NCBI GenBank assembly: GCA_017962235.1
Contig: JAGCVS010000004.1
Span: 124,001-188,000, forward strand
Source: Bacteroidales bacterium
GTDB lineage: Bacteria; Bacteroidota; Bacteroidia; Bacteroidales; UBA932
Length of the DNA: 64,000 nt
Direction of reading: 5' to 3'
Shown piece after piece: positions 1 through 8,585 of the stretch (position 1 is the stretch's first letter; every line of letters starts with the position of its first letter). Position numbers and translations under genes: made by a program. Under the pieces are notes generated by a model. It had not been told where the DNA came from. It saw only the letters and a program-made list of their open reading frames with translations, and made no database searches.

Positions 1-753
1 CACCAGCTTGTGGCAGACGGCCGCATCCATCCCGCACGCATTGAAGAGGTTGTGGCAAAGGTTAGCAAGCAGCTGGACGAAGAGATTATGGAGACCGGCA
101 AGCGTACCTGTATCGACCTTGGCATTCACGGGCTCAACGCCCAGCTGGTAAAGATGGTGGGCCGCATGAAGTATCGTTCTTCGTACGGTCAGAACCTGTT
201 GCAGCACTCCCGTGAGGTGGCCAACATATCTGCGATTCTGGCGGCAGAGTTGGGGCTCAATCCTAAGCTTGCAAAGCGCGCCGGTCTGCTGCATGATATC
301 GGCAAAGTGGCAGAAGAGGAATATGAACTGCCGCACGCAATTGTGGGTATGCAGATAGCAGAGAAGTGCAAGGAGAAGCCTGAAATCTGCAACGCAATCG
401 GTGCTCACCACGAGGAGGTTGAGATGCAGACGCTCATAGCTCCCATCGTGCTTGTTGCCGATGCAATCTCCGGTTCCCGTCCCGGCGCCCGCCGCGAGGT
501 GATCGAGAGTTATATCAAACGTCTCAAGGATATGGAGAACATCGCCGCTTCACATGAGGGCGTAGTTAAGGCATACGCCATCCAGGCGGGCCGTGAGCTG
601 CGCGTGATTGTGGGTGCCGACCAGGTGACCGACGCTGAATGTGATGAAATCTCTGCAGAGGTTGCACGCCGCATCCAGGACGAGATGACCTATCCCGGTC
701 AGGTTAAAGTAACGGTAATCCGCGAGGTGCGCAGCGTCGCATTCGCAAAATAA
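1..753 (+). CDS. rny: Ribonuclease Y, C-terminal part (5' truncated by window edge)
   Basis: Membrane-anchored endoribonuclease that initiates mRNA decay. The frame is open from base 1, so the N-terminal membrane segment, coiled coil and most of the KH domain lie outside the window. About 250 residues remain. They begin in the conserved [12 protein letters not shown] segment at the end of the KH domain and continue through the HD phosphohydrolase domain, with the metal-binding LLHDIGK motif and a following AHHEE motif. The GTG at base 10 is an internal Val codon, not a start. It ends 9 bases before the DUF3467 gene and is probably co-transcribed with it. Family assignment is very secure. Confidence 0.95.
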   Translation, partial: HQLVADGRIHPARIEEVVAKVSKQLDEEIMETGKRTCIDLGIHGLNAQLVKMVGRMKYRSSYGQNLLQHSREVANISAILAAELGLNPKLAKRAGLLHDIGKVAEEEYELPHAIVGMQIAEKCKEKPEICNAIGAHHEEVEMQTLIAPIVLVADAISGSRPGARREVIESYIKRLKDMENIAASHEGVVKAYAIQAGRELRVIVGADQVTDAECDEISAEVARRIQDEMTYPGQVKVTVIREVRSVAFAK

Positions 754-762
754 AACAGCAAT

Positions 763-1071
763 ATGGAAAACCAGAATCCCAACCAGAAGCAGATCAACAT
801 TGAGATTTCTCCCGACATGGCGGGAGGCACCTATTCCAACCTCGCGGTTATCACTCACTCCCAGAGCGAGTTCATAGTTGACTTTGTGCAGATGATGCCC
901 GGCATCCCCAAACCCAAGGTGGCCAGCCGTATTGTGATGACCCCGGAACATGCAAAACGCCTTTTGATGGCGCTTCACGACAATATTTCTAAATACGAAT
1001 CGGAGAACGGCGAGATAAAGATCCGCAAGCAGGGGATGACTATCGCGCCGCTGGGGCTGGGTGACGCTTAA
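763..1071 (+). CDS. DUF3467 domain protein
   Basis: Small soluble protein of 102 residues with no signal peptide or membrane segment. The core reads like the DUF3467 family: an N-terminal strand ending in a YSNLA motif, then an FxxDF segment (FIVDF), a conserved SRIVM segment and a helix beginning TPEHAKRLL. The family is widespread and has no firmly assigned biochemical function. It sits 9 bases after RNase Y and 11 before the DUF4301 gene, so all three probably share a transcript. A role linked to RNase Y can only be inferred from position. Confidence 0.85.
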   Translation: MENQNPNQKQINIEISPDMAGGTYSNLAVITHSQSEFIVDFVQMMPGIPKPKVASRIVMTPEHAKRLLMALHDNISKYESENGEIKIRKQGMTIAPLGLGDA

Positions 1072-1082
1072 AATCTTCAGCT

Positions 1083-2570
1083 ATGTTTACAAAAGATGAC
1101 ATCCGTCAGATAGAGAGCCGCGGTGCCTCTGTCGCTCAGGTAGAAGAGCAGGTAGAACGCTTCAAGAAGGGCTTTCCCGCCCTCAAGATTGTGAACGCCG
1201 CCGTGCCCGGTCGCGGCATAAAGGTGCTCACAGATACAGAAGTTACAGCTGCCGCAGATTACTACAACAAGGCTACTGTGAATGGCCGCTGCAAGTTTGT
1301 ACCCGCCTCGGGTGCCGCATCGCGCATGTTCAAGGATATGTTCGCCGGCCTGGATAAGCTGGAGGGTGGCGAAGACCTCCCTGCTGATGTACCCGGGTCA
1401 CGTCTGGCAGCCCATATCAAAGAGTTCGCATTCTATACACCGGAGATGTTCGGCGAGCCGGAAGACAGCGCTGCTTATCGCAAATCGGCATTGTCTCATC
1501 TGCTTCGCGAGCCTGGTCTCGGCTACGGTTCAAAACCCAAGGGTGTGCTCAAGTTCCACCGTTATGCTAATGAAATCCGCACTGCGATGGCAGAGCATCT
1601 GGTGGAGGCTGCCGATTATATGCGCGAAGGAGATGTATGCCACCTTGTGTTCACCATTTCGCCGGAACATCAGCAGCTGTTCGAGGCTGCCCTGGCAGAG
1701 GTGAAGGATAAATTTGAGGCGCGCTACGGCGTGAAATACGATATCACCTTTACATATCAGGATAAGGCCACCGATACCATTGCGGTGGATGCTGCAAACG
1801 AGCCCTTCCGCACAGAGGACGGTTCGCTGCTGTTCCGTCCCGCCGGCCACGGCGCCCTGATTTACAACCTGAACAATGTGGATGCCGAGCTGGTATCCAT
1901 CAAGAACATAGACAACGTGGCGCACGAGAAACTGCTCGTTACCACTTCGCTTTACAAGCGTGTGCTGATGGGCGAGGCGCTGCGCCTGCGCGACGCGATC
2001 TTTGCTTATCTGCACCGTCTGGACGAAAATCCAACACCGGAGCTCTGCACCGAGATAGAGATATTCCTGGACCGCGAACTTTGTGTGAAGATGCCTGCAG
2101 CGGCCTCTTTCGAGGCCCGTGTAGCTGCCATCCGTGCTAAACTTGACAGGCCGATTCGTGCCTGCGGCATGGTGCGCAACGAAGGTGAGCCTGGCGGCGG
2201 CCCGTATGTAATCATGAATGCCGACGGCAGCACATCGCTCCAGATTCTGGAGAGCGTCCAGATTAATAAGGACGACCCCGCAGCCATGGCTGCGATGGGC
2301 GGTGCCACCCACTTTAATCCGGTGGACCTGGTGTGCCTGCTGCGCGACAGCAAGGGGCGCAAGTTTGACTTGTTGAAACGGGTGGATCCCGATGCCGGCT
2401 TCATGAGCAGCAAGAGCTATCAGGGACGCGAACTAAAGGCGCTGGAGATGCCTGGCCTCTGGAACGGCGCGATGAGCGACTGGAACACCCTCTTTGTAGA
2501 GGTGCCCGTGGAGACTTTCAATCCCGTAAAAGTTGTTCTGGATCTGTTAAGACCGGCTCATCAGGGGTAA
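1083..2570 (+). CDS. DUF4301 family protein
   Basis: A 495-residue soluble protein typical in length and sequence of the Bacteroidota-specific DUF4301 family. The recognisable region is the ASGAASRMFK segment near residue 78, which resembles a nucleotide or sugar-phosphate binding loop, followed by large alpha/beta regions with no membrane segment. The biochemical role of the family is not established. The 3' end overlaps the convergent HAD phosphatase gene by 24 bases. It is the last gene of the apparent rny, DUF3467, DUF4301 run. Confidence 0.85.
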   Translation: MFTKDDIRQIESRGASVAQVEEQVERFKKGFPALKIVNAAVPGRGIKVLTDTEVTAAADYYNKATVNGRCKFVPASGAASRMFKDMFAGLDKLEGGEDLPADVPGSRLAAHIKEFAFYTPEMFGEPEDSAAYRKSALSHLLREPGLGYGSKPKGVLKFHRYANEIRTAMAEHLVEAADYMREGDVCHLVFTISPEHQQLFEAALAEVKDKFEARYGVKYDITFTYQDKATDTIAVDAANEPFRTEDGSLLFRPAGHGALIYNLNNVDAELVSIKNIDNVAHEKLLVTTSLYKRVLMGEALRLRDAIFAYLHRLDENPTPELCTEIEIFLDRELCVKMPAAASFEARVAAIRAKLDRPIRACGMVRNEGEPGGGPYVIMNADGSTSLQILESVQINKDDPAAMAAMGGATHFNPVDLVCLLRDSKGRKFDLLKRVDPDAGFMSSKSYQGRELKALEMPGLWNGAMSDWNTLFVEVPVETFNPVKVVLDLLRPAHQG

Positions 2571-3200
2571 CAGTTCTTCCATGCTGTCTATGATGAAATC
2601 GGCTCCGGCTTCTGCAAGCTGGGGCCGTTTTCCGTTACCCCACGTCACGCCGCAGGTGGGAGCTCCGGCGCTGCGGCCCATCTGGATGTCAACTGCCATG
2701 TCGCCAACTACAAGTGCATCGCGGGCGGCGACGCCAAAGTGCTCCAGACATTGCAGCACCGGTTCGGGTGCCGGCTTGGGTTTAATCTGATGGTCTACCC
2801 CCAGTACGTAGCTAATGTACTTACCAAGGCCCATATCGTTTACAAATGCATCCAGAGAGAGGGAAAGCCGGGAAGAGGCCACGCTCATCATTATCCCCTG
2901 TTCCTGCAGTCGTGCCAGTGTCTCCTTGACTTCGGGGAAAGGTTGCGGCTTGAGCATCGCCTTGTATTCGTCGAATACCACGCGGTATAGGTCGGCGCAT
3001 TCCAAGCACTTCTCGCGCGAAATGCCGGGCACCATTATCTCGAACCCCGTCTCCAGCGGCAGACCGATTGTGGAAGCAATGGTGGCCTCGTCCGGAACGG
3101 AAAAATGCATCCGGCGCATGGTTTCCTGCATTGTCTTCACTATGTTCTCTTTGGTGTCGCCCAGCGTGCCGTCAAAGTCAAATACTATCAGCCGTGTCAT
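2547..3200 (-). CDS. HAD-superfamily hydrolase, phosphoglycolate phosphatase-like
   Basis: A 217-residue cytoplasmic phosphatase of the HAD superfamily. Motif I is FDFDGTLGD, with the nucleophile Asp8 and acid/base Asp10 counted from the ATG at 3200. Motif II is the VASSR region, motif III the Lys in IKPKPAPEP, and motif IV is GDMAVDIQMG. A helical cap lies between motifs I and II, as in Gph or PpaX-type enzymes. The substrate cannot be fixed; phosphoglycolate or pyrophosphate are the usual family substrates. An upstream in-frame codon at 3233 was rejected because the family begins directly with the MTRLIVFDFD segment. It converges on and overlaps the DUF4301 gene. Confidence 0.88.
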   Translation of the reverse strand: MTRLIVFDFDGTLGDTKENIVKTMQETMRRMHFSVPDEATIASTIGLPLETGFEIMVPGISREKCLECADLYRVVFDEYKAMLKPQPFPEVKETLARLQEQGIMMSVASSRLSLSLDAFVNDMGLGKYISYVLGVDHQIKPKPAPEPVLQCLEHFGVAARDALVVGDMAVDIQMGRSAGAPTCGVTWGNGKRPQLAEAGADFIIDSMEELLPLMSRS

Positions 3201-3220
3201 AATAATTCTGTTTGCGGCGC

Positions 3221-3228
3221 CAAATGTA
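3221..3228 (-). promoter_or_regulatory. -7 type promoter element of the HAD gene
   Basis: Reading the minus strand, TACATTTG matches the Bacteroidota TAnnTTTG element exactly, 20 bases before the start codon. No clear TTTG is seen at the -33 position. Confidence 0.45.
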
Positions 3229-3250
3229 CGCAAATGCGGCGATTTCTTTC

Positions 3251-3258
3251 TACATTTG
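3251..3258 (+). promoter_or_regulatory. -7 type promoter element of the DUF2207 gene
   Basis: TACATTTG matches TAnnTTTG exactly and lies 9 bases before the first ATG (3268) of the DUF2207 gene, divergent from the HAD promoter. The predicted 5' leader would be only a few bases if the first ATG is used. No good -33 element is visible. Confidence 0.45.
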
Positions 3259-3267
3259 TAATATTAT

Positions 3268-4932
3268 ATGTCGCTTATGAAAAAGATACTGCTTTGCCTT
3301 TTCGCTGCACTTGCCACCGTGAGCCTTTCTGCTCTGGAGGTGGACAGTGTAAACATCACCGCCAAAATCAATCCCGACGGCAGCGCCCATATCACCCAAG
3401 TGTGGGATGCGGAGGTGACTTCCGGTACTGAGTTTTACATCCCCGTGGAGAACCTTGGCAAGATGAGGATAACCGACTTGCAGGTTAGCGAGAACGGTCG
3501 CCAGTATCTCAGCGAGGGCAACCGCTGGAATGTGGACCGTTCCCTTGCACAGAAGGCGGGACGTTGTGGCATAGTGGATAAGGGCGACGGCGTTGAGCTC
3601 TGCTGGGGGCAGGGGAGCATCGGCCGCCATATATGGACTGCACAGTTTGACGCATCCAATCTCGTGCAGGGTTATGAAGATTATGACGGCTTCAACTTTA
3701 TGTTTGTCAACCCCGGTATCGCCCCCGTCGGGAGCGCGCGGATAACCATTGAAAATGCCACCGGCGGCGAAGAGTGGACCAGCGACAATGTAAAGGTTTG
3801 GGCGTTTGGTTTTAACGGAGAGATATATGTAGAGGATGGGAAGATAGTATGCTACTCCTCCGGCCAGATGGACAAGTCTCATAAGATCATCATTCTGGCG
3901 CGCTTTGACAAAGGTCTGGTGCAGCCGCTGGTGACTCACGACAACTCGTTTGACAAGTTGAAGAAGAAGGCGCTGCGCAAGAGCGACTACGATTCTGAAG
4001 ACGGCTTTGATCTGTTGAGCATCCTTCTGGCGCTGCTGCCGGTTATTCTGGGAGCATTCGGCGTGATATGGGCGTGCATCATCAAATTCACAGGTCGCAC
4101 TCTCTCAAAGAAGATATACGGCGTGAACAAAGTCACTGGGTGGTGGCGTGAACCGCCGCAGGAGGGGAGTCTGCCCGCATCGTATTACATTCTGGATAAA
4201 GGCGATATCCTCCAGCAGCACAAATACAACAAAGATCTGATTGGCGCATATTTCCTCAAGTGGGTGCTTGAGAAAAAGGCAGTTGCGGTAAAGGACGAGA
4301 AGCACCCCAAGCGTATCAATCTCAAACTGGAGCCTATGTCGATATTCTCCGACCCATGCGAAGGGGAACTGTTCCAGATGGTGCTGGAGGCCTCAGGAGA
4401 TAACGTGATCCTCGAGACCGGAGAGTTTGAGAAGTGGTCCCGCCGCAAATACACCCGCTTTATGGACTGGCCTTCCAAGGCTCTGTCAGACGGTAAGGCA
4501 TACCTGATTGCCAAGGACCGCCTTGACAGCCGCGGCCGCAGTACTGAAGAGGGCAAGGAAAAGGCGCAGCAGGTGATTCAGTTCAAGAACTTCCTCAAGG
4601 ATTTTACCCTGAACAATGAGCGCGAAGTGCCGGAGGTGACCCTCTGGAAAGATTATCTGGTATTCGCCCAGCTGTTTGGCATCGCAGACCAGGTGGCAGC
4701 GCAGCTCAAGAAACTGTTCCCCACCGACTTTGACCATTATGCAAGGTCGCTGAATATGGATTCCACATACCTGCCGCTCATTATTCACAATAACAGCGCC
4801 ATTGCCAATACCGCTTATACACGGGCGGCTGCCAGGATGAGCGGCGTGCGCGGCGCAGGTGGCGGCGGCTTCTCATCCCTTGGCGGTGGAGGTGGCTTTT
4901 CCGGCGGCGGCTTCGGCGGCGGAAGCAGGTAA
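3268..4932 (+). CDS. DUF2207 family membrane protein with Gly-rich tail
   Basis: A 554-residue predicted envelope protein. It has a signal peptide (positively charged start, then a Leu/Ala-rich stretch ending near SLSALE) and a large extracytoplasmic DUF2207 domain to about residue 240. A strong membrane span follows near residues 248-273, then a cytoplasmic-type region and a very Gly-rich C-terminus with GGGGF/GGGF repeats and a final SR. The Gly-rich tail is a usual family feature. Function is not established. ATGs at 3268 and 3277 are both possible; the second gives a classic MKKI signal start. It is followed after 2 bases by the convergent GH28-like gene. Confidence 0.82.
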   Translation: MSLMKKILLCLFAALATVSLSALEVDSVNITAKINPDGSAHITQVWDAEVTSGTEFYIPVENLGKMRITDLQVSENGRQYLSEGNRWNVDRSLAQKAGRCGIVDKGDGVELCWGQGSIGRHIWTAQFDASNLVQGYEDYDGFNFMFVNPGIAPVGSARITIENATGGEEWTSDNVKVWAFGFNGEIYVEDGKIVCYSSGQMDKSHKIIILARFDKGLVQPLVTHDNSFDKLKKKALRKSDYDSEDGFDLLSILLALLPVILGAFGVIWACIIKFTGRTLSKKIYGVNKVTGWWREPPQEGSLPASYYILDKGDILQQHKYNKDLIGAYFLKWVLEKKAVAVKDEKHPKRINLKLEPMSIFSDPCEGELFQMVLEASGDNVILETGEFEKWSRRKYTRFMDWPSKALSDGKAYLIAKDRLDSRGRSTEEGKEKAQQVIQFKNFLKDFTLNNEREVPEVTLWKDYLVFAQLFGIADQVAAQLKKLFPTDFDHYARSLNMDSTYLPLIIHNNSAIANTAYTRAAARMSGVRGAGGGGFSSLGGGGGFSGGGFGGGSR

Positions 4933-4934
4933 GA

Positions 4935-6245
4935 CTATTCGTTAAATACAGTATTGTTAAGCACCAGTCCTTTGACACCCACGATGCGTGAGCCACGGGT
5001 GTCACCTTCTCCCATCTTGGCGCGTCGGCGCCGGGTATCTTCGTTCATCTCGAAGGTTTCAGGCGGAACCTTGGTGAATGTACAGTTTGTGAATACCAGA
5101 TTCTCGAAAGGGTGCTCCTCCGGGGAGAAGATTTCAGCGCCGCACAGGCTACGAGCGTGAACGTCTGTGAAATAGATGTTGCGGATACCCTTGAACATCA
5201 CATCCTCAGGAAAAACATACATATGAAGTGGGCATTCGTAAATCTCGTCCATAATGATGTTGGAGAATATGATATTCTCTATGAAGCTGGCCTCGCGTCC
5301 GAAATCGTTCCGGAATGCGGGCGGGAAGTCCATCCCGATGCCCAGCCAGCTTTTGGTGATAACCAAATTGGAGAAGATGCAGTTGCGTATTTCGCCGTCC
5401 TGGCACCATCCAAGGCGGATGGCATAGGCCCATGATTTCAGGGTGCAGTTGCTGACCACGACCCGCTCGCAGGCCTTGTTCTCCGGCAGGGAGCGGCTGT
5501 TGGCGCGAACTATCACTGCATCGTCACCGGCTTCTATGATACAGTTTGATACCGTAACATCCCTGGAGCAGTTGATGTGGATCCCGTCATTGTTGGGAAA
5601 GCGCAGGTCTGCCAGAATCTTGCACCGGTCAAAGGTAACGTAGTCGCAGTCGTGTATCCAGTAACTCCACGCTGCCGGCTGGTTCTGCATGGTGACATCG
5701 GTTACCGATACATTTTTACATCCGGCAAAGAATACTACTCTGGGAAGTGATTTCTCCGGTTCGTAAATCCGCTCATAGGTCCAACCGCCCCGGTATTCGT
5801 TATCCGGAATCCTGCGGATATGATACTGGCCGTTGCCGTCAATTACGCCGCGGCCGCTTATGGCTATATTCTCCGCCTCATCAGCATATATGAATGCAGC
5901 GCTGCGGTTGCGGGGCATGGCAGAAGGGTCATAATGGCGCACGTCGGTCCGGTCGGGGAAATCGGCAATATCTGGGGATGCCAACAGCACCGCGTCGGCA
6001 TCAATGAAGAGTTCTACACCGCTCTTGAGCTCGATTGAGCCTGAAAGGAAAGTGCCTCCGGAGAGAATTACCTTGCCGCCTCCCGCAGCCGACACATTGT
6101 CAATAGCTTTCTGCAGAACCTTGGTGATCTTTGTTTTGCCGTCGGCCTTTGCGCCCGATTTGCGAAGGTCGATGTCTTTGGCCTGAAGCGGGCAGGTCAG
6201 TAGCGCGATGGCAAGTGCCAGTATTGCGGTACGATATTTATTCAT
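4935..6245 (-). CDS. GH28-like secreted beta-helix protein (polygalacturonase fold, atypical active site)
   Basis: A 436-residue exported protein with a signal peptide ending near residue 22 and a right-handed parallel beta-helix. The N-terminal DLRKSGAKADGKT segment is the usual start of GH28 and related helix enzymes. Two GH28 hallmarks are present: NND at about residues 218-220 and GDD at 240-242, supplying the acidic catalytic residues. The Gly-His-Gly motif is replaced by an SWAYAIRLG segment, and the Arg-Ile-Lys motif by LGIGMDF. It may be a divergent glycosidase acting on something other than polygalacturonate. The ATG at 6245 overlaps the end of the upstream beta-helix gene by 8 bases, so the two are probably translationally coupled. 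Confidence 0.8.
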   Translation of the reverse strand: MNKYRTAILALAIALLTCPLQAKDIDLRKSGAKADGKTKITKVLQKAIDNVSAAGGGKVILSGGTFLSGSIELKSGVELFIDADAVLLASPDIADFPDRTDVRHYDPSAMPRNRSAAFIYADEAENIAISGRGVIDGNGQYHIRRIPDNEYRGGWTYERIYEPEKSLPRVVFFAGCKNVSVTDVTMQNQPAAWSYWIHDCDYVTFDRCKILADLRFPNNDGIHINCSRDVTVSNCIIEAGDDAVIVRANSRSLPENKACERVVVSNCTLKSWAYAIRLGWCQDGEIRNCIFSNLVITKSWLGIGMDFPPAFRNDFGREASFIENIIFSNIIMDEIYECPLHMYVFPEDVMFKGIRNIYFTDVHARSLCGAEIFSPEEHPFENLVFTNCTFTKVPPETFEMNEDTRRRRAKMGEGDTRGSRIVGVKGLVLNNTVFNE

Positions 6246-7938
6246 TGCTAGTTTGCTCGTTTGGACGGCCGTCCACGGTGATGTTGTTGCAATGGATTTC
6301 GGTAATGCCAAAGTCCGGGCAGACGTTATCGTAGAACTGGCAGTTCTCGCAGTCGTTGAGCACTACGGTCTTGCCGTAGTTGTCGGCAAAGACGTTGTTG
6401 CGCACGATAAGGCCGGAATTGACGTACGGTCCGTGCTCCTCTACATCGGAGGTGACATATATCACGGAGCCGTCCCAATCGGGATAAGGCAGGAATTGGT
6501 AGAGGTAATTGCACTCCGAGATATAATTGTGCTCAACAACAATTTCGCGCATAGGGCCAGCCTCATGCCACCAGAGTTCTCCTCCCAGTTTGAGAGCCGA
6601 CATGGATGTCTTCATAATCTTGTTGTAGCCGACGTAGGCACGGGGCACCTTTACGTAGAATGCCCGGCCCGATTTGGAAATAACCGTGTTGTTTACTATT
6701 CTGGCGTAGGTGAAGGTGTTGTTGTAGAGGAAGCAGGTATCGCACTGGCCCTGGGTGATGGGCTTGTCAAGAGTCACAACCACTTTCCAATCTGCCCAGG
6801 AGGTGTCCACTGCCTGCACCACGTACTTGTCGAAATGCTCCAGCGTACGGCGGTGGATAAGGTTGAGCGTATCACCCTTATGGGGATAGTCCAGCGACTG
6901 GGCGTGCAGGTCGGCTTTCTCCACGCGGATTTCTACCTGTTTCTCATTTTCCTGAGCGTAAGGATACCAGTAGTAATTGTGGATGTTGGTGCAGTCGTCC
7001 AGACAGCCGCGGAAGATGCAGTTCTGGATGGTTATATTACCGCGGCAAGAGGTGAAGTGGGTAGCATCCGTAGTAGTGGTGGTGTATCGGCCGGGATAGG
7101 GGACTATCTGGATATGGTCCAGCAGGATATCGGTGGTTTCGTGGCCCACTACACCCATTCCGGGGAAGCTGTATATGATGATGTCCTTCAGGGTCATATT
7201 CTCGCTCTCGCGCAGCATATAGCACGGGCGGTAGTGCCCGCCGTGACGGATTATCAGCAGGTCGCCCACCTTGGCGTTGTTCCTGGTGTATTTGAACAGA
7301 ACCTTGCCGGGTTCGGGGCTGCCTGTCATGCCGCCGTCGCAGTCAAAGAACTGCCCCGCCACGGGGTCGTAGAATTCCGTGCGCCCCTGTACCAGCTTGT
7401 CGCTGTATTTGTAGTATTCGGGATCGAATTCCGCCACTATGGTGTCGGAGGTTATATCTGTGATTACCGCCTCGATATTGTTGTGACGCTTGTAGTCTAT
7501 CTGAAGGCCTTTAACTGTGACGTTCTTGCAGCGGATAAATGCCAGTACCTCCATCCATCCTTCTACCATCAGCTTGGCTCCGTAGGCCTCAATGGTAAGG
7601 TTCTTGGCTCCGGTGAAGTCGAGGCCGGTTACATATGGTTTGGTGGGGATGAACAGGTAGCGTTGAACCTGCAGCCCGTATCCGTAGGTGCCGTTTATCG
7701 CCTCACGCTCTATCTTTGCCGCCACAGGGTCGCTGAAATCATACACGCCAGCGGGGAAAACCAGGATGGTGTTGGGGTGCTCACGGCAGTATTTGGCCGC
7801 ATCGCGCAGAGCTTCGGCATCGTTTATGCCGTCGTCCGGAACGGCTCCGAAATCTGCTACGGAAACTGTGGTGGAAGAATTGCAGCTGCAAAGCAGCGCG
7901 GTGATGATTGCAAACAGTGCGAAGATAGACTTTTTCAT
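6238..7938 (-). CDS. GH110-like beta-helix lipoprotein (putative alpha-1,3-galactosidase type)
   Basis: A 566-residue outer-envelope lipoprotein. The signal peptide ends in a lipobox with candidate Cys17 or Cys19. A pectate-lyase-superfamily beta-helix starts with a VADFGAVPDDG segment. In the central helix, DATHFTSCRG (291-300) and LDDCTNIH (313-320) resemble the acidic catalytic regions of GH110 alpha-1,3-galactosidases, which remove terminal galactose from blood-group-B-type or linear glycans. This assignment is from remembered family motifs and is moderately sure; a general beta-helix glycan-binding or lyase function is the alternative. The ATG at 7938 was chosen because it begins a classic lipoprotein signal; the longer frame lacks one. 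It precedes the GH28-like gene in one transcript. Confidence 0.7.
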   Translation of the reverse strand: MKKSIFALFAIITALLCSCNSSTTVSVADFGAVPDDGINDAEALRDAAKYCREHPNTILVFPAGVYDFSDPVAAKIEREAINGTYGYGLQVQRYLFIPTKPYVTGLDFTGAKNLTIEAYGAKLMVEGWMEVLAFIRCKNVTVKGLQIDYKRHNNIEAVITDITSDTIVAEFDPEYYKYSDKLVQGRTEFYDPVAGQFFDCDGGMTGSPEPGKVLFKYTRNNAKVGDLLIIRHGGHYRPCYMLRESENMTLKDIIIYSFPGMGVVGHETTDILLDHIQIVPYPGRYTTTTTDATHFTSCRGNITIQNCIFRGCLDDCTNIHNYYWYPYAQENEKQVEIRVEKADLHAQSLDYPHKGDTLNLIHRRTLEHFDKYVVQAVDTSWADWKVVVTLDKPITQGQCDTCFLYNNTFTYARIVNNTVISKSGRAFYVKVPRAYVGYNKIMKTSMSALKLGGELWWHEAGPMREIVVEHNYISECNYLYQFLPYPDWDGSVIYVTSDVEEHGPYVNSGLIVRNNVFADNYGKTVVLNDCENCQFYDNVCPDFGITEIHCNNITVDGRPNEQTSNE

Positions 7939-7950
7939 ATAATCAGTTAT

Positions 7951-7982
7951 TTTGACAAAGCTAATAAAAATAAGTAAATTCG
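7951..7982 (+). promoter_or_regulatory. Promoter of maf (and possibly valS)
   Basis: TTTG at 7951-7954, a 20-base spacer, then TAAATTCG at 7975-7982, which differs from TAnnTTTG at one position. The maf ATG follows 7 bases later, implying a very short leader. It overlaps the oppositely oriented element of the beta-helix operon. Confidence 0.45.
7956..7963 (-). promoter_or_regulatory. -7 type promoter element of the beta-helix operon
   Basis: On the minus strand TAGCTTTG matches TAnnTTTG exactly, 17 bases before the lipoprotein ATG. It lies inside the divergent promoter region shared with maf. Confidence 0.45.
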
Positions 7983-7989
7983 CAGCCCT

Positions 7990-8574
7990 ATGGATCTCAA
8001 CGGAAAACGCGTGATACTGGCCAGCAACTCGCCCCGACGCAGGCAACTGCTTGCGGGACTTGACGTTGAATTTGCCGTGGATACCGGGACAGATTTTGAG
8101 GAAGTTTTTCCGGACGATATGCCCCACTGCGATGTGCCGGCGCTGATGTCAGAGGGCAAGTCCCGCTGCTTCCACCGTTCGCTGGACGAGGGGGAGATAC
8201 TGATTACTTCCGATACGATGGTGCTGCTGGACAGCTATATCATGGGCAAACCCCACAGCCGCGAAGAGGCGATAGATATGCTGCGCCGCCTGTCGGGACG
8301 CACACACGAGGTGATTACCGCAGTAACGGTGCGCGACCGAAACCATTCAGAGACGGTGACCGATACCACTCTGGTGACCTTCCGGGAAATGACTCTGAGC
8401 GAAATTGAATACTATGTGGATACCCGCAAGCCCTATGACAAGGCGGGTGCCTACGGTATTCAGGAATGGCTGGGTTACGCAGCATGCACCGGCATCGAAG
8501 GCTCTTTTTACAACGTGATGGGCTTTCCGGTGCACAAAGTTTATGATGAATTGATTAAATTTGCAAGATATTAG
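7990..8574 (+). CDS. maf: Maf family nucleotide pyrophosphatase
   Basis: A 194-residue cytoplasmic house-cleaning enzyme that hydrolyses non-canonical or methylated nucleoside triphosphates (dTTP, UTP and modified forms) to monophosphates. The N-terminal ILASNSPRRRQLL signature is diagnostic. The conserved acidic region reads ITSDTMV, with Ser where many members have Ala. A conserved C-terminal KAGAYGIQ segment is present. Length is normal. It is 11 bases upstream of valS on the same strand, so co-transcription is likely. Confidence 0.93.
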   Translation: MDLNGKRVILASNSPRRRQLLAGLDVEFAVDTGTDFEEVFPDDMPHCDVPALMSEGKSRCFHRSLDEGEILITSDTMVLLDSYIMGKPHSREEAIDMLRRLSGRTHEVITAVTVRDRNHSETVTDTTLVTFREMTLSEIEYYVDTRKPYDKAGAYGIQEWLGYAACTGIEGSFYNVMGFPVHKVYDELIKFARY

Positions 8575-8585
8575 ATTTTAGACAG

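Noticed and set aside
4840-4932. Short tandem repeat or low-complexity insertion (Gly codons)
   Set aside because: The Gly-rich tail is a regular feature of DUF2207 proteins and is in frame.
6208-7977. A 589-codon plus-strand frame antisense to the GH110-like gene
   Set aside because: It lacks any recognisable motif and mirrors the codon pattern of the opposite strand gene, which has a lipoprotein signal, a beta-helix and GH110-like motifs. It is a shadow frame.
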